Source: Massospora cicadina
Lineage: Eukaryota; Entomophthoromycota; Entomophthoromycetes; Entomophthorales; Entomophthoraceae
NCBI GenBank assembly: GCA_022478985.1
Contig: JAKSZP010000021.1
Span: 296,006-360,005 of the forward strand
DNA: 64,000 bases
Reading direction: 5' to 3'
The position numbers and the translations under genes are program-made. Under the pieces are notes generated by a model. The model was given only the letters and a program-made list of their open reading frames with translations. It was not told the DNA's origin and did no database searches. Below, piece by piece: positions 56,543 to 64,000 of this stretch. How positions within the stretch are numbered: position 1 is the first letter of the stretch; every line of letters starts with the position of its first letter.

Positions 56543-57642
56543 TCAAGCCATATTCCCAGATGACGGACTGGGTTGGTGGCGGGGTGGGGTGCGAAGGGTA
56601 AGCATATTGGTTTTATTGGGGTAGGTCTTTGTCTTGTGGTAGGATGTGCAGTGGGATGGTTTGGTCAGTTGTGGGAGGGGGGTCCAATTTGAGTTGAATT
56701 TGCCCATTACAATTACCCCTGTTTTCTGTTTGTTCAGCTTGGCGTTACTCACTGACTCATATTGGTGGATAATGCGCTCAATTGCTCTGGCATAACTATT
56801 GCCTGAGACGCCGACTACACAGTCATCAGTAAAGGCGAGCATTTTGGTTGATAGTTGTCCTTCCAACTAGATTCCAGAGAGCTTAAGTTTACTATACAGA
56901 GGAGAGGGTCAGGCTGAAATTGTATAGTAGGGGCTAAGCGGGTTGCCTTGTTTGAGGCCCCTTTGTGGGGTGATGGTATCAGTTAGAAAGCCTGGGCCTC
57001 TGATTGCAAACCTGGCCAAGCGTTTTAGGAGGAGCGCTAAGTTTATAAAGCGGGGCGGGAGGTTGAAGGCCTTTAGACATTGTTCCAAGTTGTCCCAGTG
57101 CACTCGGTTGTATGCTTTCTTTTGCTCTAGGAAAGCAAGGGCGCCTGTGGGGTTAGCTTGGCAGATGTTGGCTATGGTGTGAATATTATCCCAAAATGAG
57201 CGATTGGGGATAAAGCCAAACTGGTGGGGGGAGAGGGCTGTCTGTGCAATGCATCCCAGACGCTTAGCTAAGATTTTTGTTAGTATTTTAGTATCGGTGT
57301 TGGTGACAACAATTGGACGCCAATTGTTTAGGTCTGCCTGGTCTCCTTTTTTGAAGAGTGTGACCACATATGCATCTTGGCCGCCAGGTAGAAGGGCTGT
57401 GTCTTCTAGGCACTTGTACATAGTAGCTAGTAGTACTGGTGCGATGTAATCAAATATTTTTTGTATAATTTGTATGTGAGGCCATCAGGCCCAGGGCACT
57501 TGTGGCGCGGAGTTGATTTTATTACCTCCCATAGTTCCTCTCTAGTGATGGGTTTGGCAGGGTCTGGTTTATCAGCTATATTGTCAATATTAGCAGATGA
57601 TAGAAATTTTTTTATTTTGATAGGTGCCACAAAATCCGCCAT
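56543..57642 (-). pseudogene. LINE ORF2 reverse transcriptase
   Basis: 57642-57427: ITREELWEVIKSTPRHKCPG and PDGLTYKLYKKY (RT motif 1). 57421-56909: NNWRPIVVTNTDTKILTKIL (motif 2), LSPHQFGFIPNRSFWDNIHT (motif 2a/3), ALAFLEQKKAYNRVHWDNLE (motif A, the catalytic Asp of AYDRV now Asn), TPQRGLKQGNPLSPYY (motif B). 56866-56543: MLAFTDDCVVGV (motif C, YADD-type, both Asp kept) and NAKLNKQKTGVIVMGKF (motif D). The order and the KAYDRVxW pattern fit the L1/Tx1 group. Frameshifts near 57425 and 56890 and the lost Asp inactivate it. Confidence 0.9.
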
Positions 57643-57908
57643 GTACAGGTCTGTGTAAAACCAGTGTAATTCAGCAAATATTTCGGATGGAGTGGACGCC
57701 AGTGTGTCATCTGCTCAATGGACATGTGTGCAGGTTGCCAATATTGAGATTGGTCTAAAGCGGTGGAAGAATTGGGCCGTGTGGGTTTCACTGGATAAAA
57801 TGTATTTTGATTTTGTGCCATACTTTGATATAGTGCTGGTATTTTCTGAAGAGGGAGTTGACCTGTGCGGATGTTTGGAACCACAGGCGTCCCCATTGGG
57901 GTTGTATC
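57612..57908 (-). pseudogene. LINE ORF2 linker between endonuclease and RT
   Basis: A 100-codon frame starting inside the solo LTR edge reads TDTTPMGTPVVPNIRTGQLP and ends TCTWRILWHLSK. It overlaps the RT start. This is the poorly conserved spacer of L1-like ORF2. The GTATC duplication of the inserted solo LTR falls at its N-terminal side. Confidence 0.6.
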
Positions 57909-59276
57909 TGTCATGGAAATGGCATAAGAAGTTTAGAATGGCCTGCCAGTCAGGGTGCATAAGCATCCAGAAAGCAAGCCAGAATGCCAGAGGCATTACT
58001 GACCATACGACTTGATATGGAGCTGGGAAATAGAATACCACAAAATGGAGGCGGAATGTCAGGGTTAGGAGTATCCCAACAGCAAACTACACAGAATAGA
58101 TTTCTGACCCAGGGGTTCTGGTAACAGGGGTGGAAACTACTGGGATAGTTACTGCGATATTCTTGGTTGTTGAGACCATTTCTTTGGGGGTAAAAGAGAG
58201 GTGAATCTTCTCTTGTAGTTGGCGAACATAGGGCCATAAAATCCCTGTATATTGCTGCTGAAAGGTCATGAGAACTGGGTTGTAAAACCAAAAATTTTGG
58301 ACTTGTTAGCCCAATTGGCGATAGAGGGAATTATATTAACCAAGAGAATTGGTAAGGCCCACCCTGAGTGCGGAGTGGCGGACCACCAGGCAAACGCCAT
58401 ATGGAATGTGGTTGAAGGGAGGGAGATAAAAATTTGGGGTTTTTCAATGAAATTCTTATTTGGGAAATAAAGTAAGAAAAATTGACCAACAATCTTCTCA
58501 GTGCCTTGCAACTGATTAAATAGTGGTCAATTGGTGAAAACATGGTCAGGATCCACAAATTTGGCCTAACTGGCGAATTGGATGGTAAAGGGGGGGTTTA
58601 TTCTTTGGGAACCGTCATTGCAAAATTTGGCGGTGGGCTGAGTCTCTGTCAGTTTGACCTCAAATGTCTGGACCAGGGGTTGATTATGTTTCTGACGGTT
58701 AGCATGATGGCATTTGGCCCAACGAGTGATGGGAATCCCCAAGGCCATCCAATATAGGGATGGGACCATTTGGTTGGGAACGGGTTTGGGACAGCCAACC
58801 TGCCCGCGCTCAGTTGATTAACCATTTGTTTGGTCGATAGAGGCCCATTGGGCGCAACACCTGAATTACTATTGGAGGGTTTCAAACTCTCGGCGATGGC
58901 GCCTGATATTTGTTCTGCTGATTTTGGGGTCAAATTGGAACCATTGGGCGATGTGGCTGATGTTTCATTCTTCATTCTTTTACAGCCATTCAAATTTCAG
59001 CCATCAGCCTGATTGCCACCCAAATTAGATCTGACTGATTTCAGTTCAATAATCTCAGCACATATTTCACTGATTCCCTACAATAGTTCTGCTGAGGTGA
59101 GTGAGGAAATTGGGGGTGGGATCTGAAGTGGACAGGCTGTCACCCATCGCTCATCAACTATGTGGGCGAGATCGCCTTGGGTGATGAGGGGTACTGCCAT
59201 CCTCTTCGGTGTTTTCTTACTTGGGAACAGAAAGATAGCTTGATCAAGAGCCAAAGGACACTCCCCAAGACTTACA
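57909..59276. mobile_element. Solo LTR of the 1.37-kb family, copy S2, inside the LINE
   Basis: 1,368 bp starting TGTCATGG and ending GACTTACA, with perfect GTATC duplications at 57904-57908 and 59277-59281. It aligns end to end with S1 (34316-35688) with many scattered differences. Open frames of 60-114 codons on both strands (for example 58993-58649 minus, starting MNGCKRMKNETSATSPNGSN) partly correspond between the copies but have no domain. Insertion into the LINE makes it younger than the LINE. Confidence 0.9.
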
Positions 59277-59281
59277 GTATC

Positions 59282-60323
59282 CCTTGTGGGGTGCATTGTT
59301 CTCTAAGAGTTGGAGCTGTCTGATAGCCTTATTGATTGTCACGGATGTTGCAGCCAGCTTTCTGGAGTTCAAGTGAGAGGCTTTCTTGGTTACTCTAGTC
59401 TTGAAAACTTCCCACTTGGCGATAGGATTTCCTGTAGGTGATCATTTTTTGTTTGTGTTGTTATCACCTTCTCAATCCAAAGTTTGAGCTCTGGAAGGTG
59501 GATAGTGCTTGGATGAACCTTGTGCCAGGTTGGTGGCTTTTGGTATTTTGCTGCGGATGATAATTTTATTGAAACCATTTGGTGGTTGGAGAGGGGGATA
59601 ATTGTTGTTGTAAAATTTGATACACAGTGATGGAAGTCTACAGGGGCAAGCATCAGGTCAATCTGAGTCATTGAGACCAGTTGGTTGTTGTTGTAGTGGG
59701 GCCTCGTCATGTTGGCCAGCATGGTGGCCTGTTTGGGGATGGTGTCATACAGGCCCAGCGTTGCCTTTAGTATGTGAAATTCCATGTGGCTGCGGGGTAT
59801 GGCCTTTGTTTTGGGCCAGCAGTTAGTTATGGGATTAAGCTGACAATTGAAATCCCCCACAAAAAATGTTGTCTTAGCAAAGGGGATCAAGAGGATATTG
59901 TAGAAAGATTTTTGGCGGTCATTTGGATCATTTGGGGCATAAATGCACGCCATGGTGAAATTTTCTCCATTCCACTCAACATCCGTTAGAAGCAGCTGTC
60001 CCTCCAGGAGGGAGGATGTGCTTCAGATATTAACTGAGGAAGTTGCAGTTGGATCAAATTACCACCCCACAGTGGTAATTCCAAAAGAATTTAGCTGGGA
60101 GGAGCATGGTTGACCATGACTCCTCCTCCCCCAGTGGACAGTGGGGTTCTTGGATGGCCAAGATGTCCATGGGGATGTTGTGCAGGAAAGACATCTTTTT
60201 TGCCCTAGGGCGTGGGGCTTTGGCTCCCACAATGTTGAGCGTCCCTATAGTGATTGCATTAATCCGCACATCAGGAATGTTGGGGCGACCCACTGGGGTC
60301 ACCCCGTTCCTTAGTAGTATGGG
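59282..60323 (-). pseudogene. LINE ORF2 endonuclease (APE type)
   Basis: 60302-60054: ITIGTLNIVGAKAPRPRAKK (N-terminal strand with the metal-site Asn) and MDILAIQEPH, holding the catalytic Glu of the QEPH/QETH motif. A frameshift follows. 59953-59390: MACIYAPNDPNDRQKSFYNI, KTTFFVGDFNCQLNPI (GDFN, Asp and Asn kept), MTQIDLMLAP (DLIL-type) and PLSNHQMVSIKL, in which the conserved SDH has become SNH. The endonuclease nicks the genomic target that primes reverse transcription. The SDH loss should disable it. Confidence 0.87.
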
Positions 60324-61806
60324 TCATACTATGAGTTTGGGGAAATCAGATAGGATGGTTCCAGCATGTTGCTCAGTGGTTGTAGCATCAGTTTTGTTTG
60401 GTTTCTTTGGGCTCAGATTACTCCGTGGAGTTTGGCTCTGGCGTTGATTGTGTTGTGCTCCACCAGCGTAAAATTTTCCGCTACTTACCTGTGGGATAGA
60501 TGTGTAGAAGTTAGGTGTCAGGGCAGCTGGGTTTTGTGTGGGAGCGTTGTCACTTTGTGATTGGCTGGGATGATCTTCCATATTGTACTCAAGGACCACA
60601 TTGTTGCCAGATGCATGTGATTGGCTAGAGGATCCACAGTGGTGCTAGGTGGTTCTGCTTCAGTGTAATTGGAGGCGTCTGATTGGCTGTGTTTGAAAAA
60701 TTTGCTTTAATTTTGGTGAATTTATGTGGGGGGTCTGAAAGGTTATTTCGCCGCACTGCTGTGGCATCTGACTAGTTTGGTCGGGTGAAATTGTGGTGTG
60801 GGCTTGGGTTCTGGCGGAACTCATGGCCTGCTTATGGGCAGCCTGTGCACGACGGCGATCCTTGCATGAAATGGGTTTGACTAAAGTGATTTCAGCTCTT
60901 TTGCCCCACTGGAAGGCGTAAGTGGCGTCCAGAATTTTTCCAAAGGTTGTGCTTGTTTCATCCATATTATCCTCACAAAATTCCGGTGCTTCTACCCCAC
61001 ATTTGATGGGGAACGCGTAGTCTTTGTGGCCTAGAGCTGAGCAGAAGCCGCAGATGGGCGGAGTGTGTTCTGGTGTGATGTGGAAGGGGCGAGATATGCT
61101 GCTGTCAGGGAGATTGATGGTCGCCATGCATGGAATGAGGGTGATATATTCTATCACGTCCTGGTCAGGTTCAATAATGACTATTGCCTTCCCTGTGCAT
61201 AGGTGGGGCAAGAGGGGAAATTTTTCAAATTCAAATTGTTTAATTTCGCCATAACTTTATAGGCCCATGTGGAGCTTGTCCTCAAGGATATCTCAGTGCA
61301 CGGTGCTCAGGAGTCAGTCAAATACAGTGAACATGTAATTTTCCTCATTCCATCATGTGCACACCATTTGGATAATGCGATCTTCATTGTTAATTTTTAT
61401 GCAAAATTTGGTTTTTGCTGCATCCGCTGCTTCCTCCGCGGTCATGAACCTGACATCCACCCATCCTCTATGTAAATTTTGAAAAATTTACTGAGATGGT
61501 GTTTGGGAAAATTGCAGAGAAGGCCTCCCCCATTTTTTCTCATGACTTAAGGGAGGTATCGCTGACCATAGTTCTAAGGCCATGCTCAAGGGAGAACAAG
61601 GGTTGGTAATGTTTGTTTATTGTGAAAGCGCCCATTTTTTGTAAAAACTGTAAAACTCCAGGTGCAGCACTATGCTCACCCTTTTTTGGGGGAGGTTATC
61701 CCAACGTGCTGCCAGGGAATTTTTCTCCGACAGGTTGGGTGGGTTTAGGGCCTTTTGTGCTGGCCACTTTTGCCCGGCTGGTGTTGGTGCATACAAATTC
61801 GCTCAT
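60324..61806 (-). pseudogene. LINE ORF1
   Basis: Starts at ATG 61806-61804 (MSEFVCTNTSRAKVASTKGP), soon breaks in frame, and is clear again from 61211. A 183-codon frame contains TPPICGFCSALGHKDYAFPI, an RNA-binding CCHC knuckle whose last Cys (expected at the AF position) is lost, with a nearby KC that may compensate. A frame at 60599-60324 forms the Gln/Ser/Asn-rich C-terminus (NFYTSIPQVSSGKFYAGGAQ, ending DFPKLIV and stop). Original length would be about 490 residues. The stop lies about 22 bp before the first endonuclease frame, so ORF1 and ORF2 are nearly adjacent. ORF1 proteins coat the LINE RNA. Confidence 0.75.
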
Positions 61807-61900
61807 TTTTCTGGTTGATTGTCAAATTTGGATAATTTGCAGAGAATAGTGTTACTAATAGTGATAGTAACAGGAAAGAAAAGCAGAAGATGATACTTTT

Positions 61901-62680
61901 AATATTCTCAGTCAGACTATACTGCTGAACTATAACAAAATAAAGTAGCTGAGAAAAAGAAGTCCAGTCTTAATTAACTGGCCTACATGGGAAAAAAATT
62001 TAATTGAGTATGTAAAAGCAAGATCAAAAATTATATCATTGACCATGCAAATCAATGAGTCAAAGGGCTTTTTTCTTCAGTCTAATCGCATGTTTTCATA
62101 TTCTCAGTAACTCAAGTGGTCATTCCTACTGGACTGGAAACTAAAGTTTCAGAATGACTTTATGGAGAAATATATCAACTATGGTCCAGAATGAAATTTG
62201 AACAAACATTGCACCTGTTATATCATTTCTGGCCATTATGAAATCTTTTTATACACAAATTTGTAAGATTGGCCCATATCAATTATTAGACATCAAATAA
62301 TCAATTTTTGCGTCTATTTACTACCTCCATAATCAACTCATTTCACAATTTTGGAAGTCTTGACATATTATAACTTACTGATGAGGATATAGGTAGCATT
62401 AAATTTTCTTTGTCCCAAAGACTGATTTTAGTAAACTAACTAACTTAGAGAAGAGTTAAGCTCAGGAGCAATTTTATATAGGGAGGTATCTGCACAAGAT
62501 GATTTTGACCCAGGATATGCTAGATATGTCATCCACACTATCATTACCAGATATTATGAACAAATTTATTATGCCCAATCAAACGCTCAAAATAATCAGA
62601 AGGAGCTGTCTTAAAGGAGATTAAAATCTCCTCAATTGCGGCATGCTAGTGTCATCAAAAAGCCTTGGCTGTGCCAATTT
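61901..62680 (+). other. Element E between protease and RT
   Basis: Continuation of E after the LINE. No frame above 60 codons and few motifs. It corresponds to the protease-RT linker (in B about 0.6-0.8 kb). Confidence 0.5.
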
Positions 62681-63250
62681 TAATATTAAAAAAGAAGGGC
62701 GAAAGCAAATGAGTATCTTTAGATTACTGGAAATTAAACAACATCACTAAAAAGGGCTTGTATCCTTTACCAAAAATTGATAATGCATTGGACAAGCCAG
62801 TAATGCGAAATTCTTCTTGGCAATGAAACTCATTAGAAGGTATTAACAAAATTTAAAATGGACAAAGAAGAGCATTAAGGTTTGCATCATAAACCAAGAG
62901 GGCCTATTCAATCTAACAAGGATGCTTCAAGGGCTATGCAATGCCCTGGCCACATTCTAGAGAGCCATGGTCACAATAATAGAGAAAATAAAGTTGTCAT
63001 GTTTACTAGTGTACCTTGACGACAATGAGTTTTCAGTTACAATTTTGACGACTACCAGAAACACTTGAAGGAGGATTTTAGAAGACTAGCAGCTATAAAC
63101 TTAAAAATCTGGCCCAGAATGTTTCATTTCTTCAATAATTAACTGGAATAACTTGGCTTCACAATCGACAAGGTGGGACTTCAGCCACAACCATTTAAGT
63201 TAGATGCCATATCTAAGATGAAAAAGCCCAAGTCAAAGTGCAACATCCAA
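62681..63250 (+). pseudogene. Reverse transcriptase of element E
   Basis: Shifted frames give LDYWKLNNITKKGLYPLPKI (about 62715-62780) and LxGLCNAPATF-like motif B at 62930-62960. CLLVYLDDNEFSV (about 62998-63035) has both catalytic Asp of motif C present. Then LNNLxxLGFTIDKVGLQPQP-like sequence near 63135-63195 (connection start) and YHQFI at 63275. No continuous frame exceeds 60 codons. Confidence 0.68.
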
Positions 63251-64000
63251 GTTATTAGGGCATGATTAGTTGCTACCACCAATTCATTACCAATTTTGCA
63301 CAACTTGTGGAACACTTTTCTATCTACTCAAGGATATGACCCTTTTTACTAGAGCATTGGCTTTCCAAGAAGAATTTTATCATCTTCAATTTGCAATATT
63401 GGCGGCCACCATCATACAATATCCAGACTTCAATCATAGATTTATTGTTAAGACTGTTGCATCACTTACAGCAGTTGGAGCAGTTTTATCTCAGATTGGT
63501 AAGGATAGTGAAGAACATCCTATTGCCTTTGCTAGTCAGATCTTAAACTTATATAAGAGAAACTATACAATGATGGAATGAGAATTCTTACTGGTCATAT
63601 ACACCTAAAAGCAATTGCAGGTCTAACTTCATGGCACTAACTTTACTGTTGTTACTAATCATGCGCCCCTAATATGGTAAAAAATTGAGGGAATTTGAGG
63701 GCCAAATGGCCCATTAGGCGTTAGAGTTTTAAGCTTAGAATTACACAATTGAGCATCGTACAAGGGTGAAGAATTATCACGCCAACTGCTTGTCATGTTT
63801 TCCCACTATCACATCGCTTAGTTTGGCTGCTGATGAATTGTTTAAGAGGATGATCAGTGGAGAGTATTAAGATGAGCCCAAATAATTCCAAAAGCTATCA
63901 TTGGACTTATGACAAGATACAATAATTGAGAATGGGATAATTTACAAGATTATGAAGGTAAAAAGTATTTATTCCTTGACCATAAGCCCAAACAAAAATT
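63251..64000 (+). pseudogene. Connection, RNase H and start of integrase of element E
   Basis: 63270-63581 is a 103-codon frame: AFQEEFYHLQFAILAATIIQ and YPDFNHRFIVKTVASLTAVG, where TDAS has become TVAS (catalytic Asp lost). Then AVLSQIGKDSEEHPIAFASQ and RNYTMME. NFTVVTNHAPLIW (about 63632) is the TDHxxL motif with D-to-N. RVLSLELHN and RVKNYHANCLSCF (about 63720-63800) close RNase H. NGIIYKI at about 63933 starts the integrase finger, and the window ends there. Confidence 0.75.

Larger units (their letters stand above)
55113..61886 (-). mobile_element. L1/Tx1-type LINE inserted in element E
   Basis: 6,774 bp on the minus strand between perfect 14-bp duplications AAGATGATACTTTT (55099-55112 and 61887-61900). 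Its 3' end (left) reads CCTCAAATAAAAATAA, a poly(A) signal and A-rich tail. It holds ORF1 (from 61806) with a CCHC-like knuckle, then ORF2 with endonuclease, RT and a C-terminal zinc finger. A solo LTR splits ORF2 at 57909-59276, so the LINE itself is about 5.4 kb, near full length. Its GC content is visibly higher than that of the surrounding DNA. Frameshifts and loss of catalytic residues make it inactive. Confidence 0.92.
51641..64000 (+). mobile_element. Gypsy-type LTR retrotransposon E (degenerate, runs off the window)
   Basis: An LTR end TTTAACA at 52160 is followed two bases later by TGGTGCCCACTC, the primer-binding-site position. Plus-strand gag, protease, then (after a 6.8-kb LINE) RT and RNase H follow in order to 64000, where integrase sequence begins. 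The 5' LTR start is uncertain; TGTTGACAAGCTG at 51644 is a candidate, giving about 520 bp. The 3' LTR lies outside the window. The element is full of stops. Confidence 0.75.

Noticed and set aside
1..64000. CRISPR arrays, bacterial operons, riboswitches or attachment sites
   Set aside because: No regularly spaced repeats or ribosome binding sites; every recognisable gene is eukaryotic.

Overview
This is a eukaryotic window made mostly of layered, decaying transposable elements. It is AT-rich. There are no operons or ribosome binding sites. It holds one Pol III tRNA gene, plausible splice signals, LTR retrotransposons, an L1/Tx1-type LINE, a Helitron and a mariner. I cannot name the species. 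The animal-style Helitron and mariner, the repeat load and the apparent CpG decay point to a large, probably CpG-methylated genome. No transposon gene here is complete.

Layout. 1-8093: AT-rich DNA with two weak host-exon candidates (879-975 minus, 1928-2059 plus), a degenerate direct-repeat pair (about 4590-5300 and 6036-6760) and a gypsy integrase relic (about 6850-7400). 8094-23078: gypsy element A, split by chromovirus C (10095-18649, minus), which is itself split by a small LTR element D without pol (11515-14133). 23178-23260: an intact-looking tRNA-Leu(AAG) gene on the minus strand. 23261-26760: AT-rich DNA with two tiny retroinsertions. 26770-30060: minus-strand gypsy relic H, interrupted by unexplained DNA and a palindromic mariner (28521-29074). 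30574-42088: gypsy element B, same family as A. Its reverse transcriptase is split by a 1.37-kb solo LTR (34316-35688) and a 49-bp retroinsertion. Its 3' LTR is split by a Helitron (38323-41960), which carries a polyadenylated retrocopy. 42505-48554: minus-strand gypsy element G. 48555-51640: mostly single-copy DNA with a good candidate host terminal exon (50198-50367, minus) and a tRNA-derived SINE-like stretch. About 51640 to the end: gypsy element E, split by a LINE (55113-61886, minus), itself split by a second solo LTR (57909-59276). The window ends inside the pol of E.

How the parts relate. Most boundaries were fixed from target-site duplications (TSDs): 5 bp for LTR elements and solo LTRs, 14-17 bp for poly(A) retroposons, TA for mariner and A^T for the Helitron. 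They give three independent histories: A then C then D; B then solo LTR, tiny retroinsertion and Helitron, with a retrocopy inside the Helitron; and E then LINE then solo LTR.

The most novel-looking signals are the tiny hairpin-forming retroinsertions (three copies of one 22-42 nt core, each with its own 15-17 bp TSD), the pol-less LTR element D with an unrecognised ~250-residue frame, the snap-back mariner, and the 1.37-kb LTR family with no internal region in the window.
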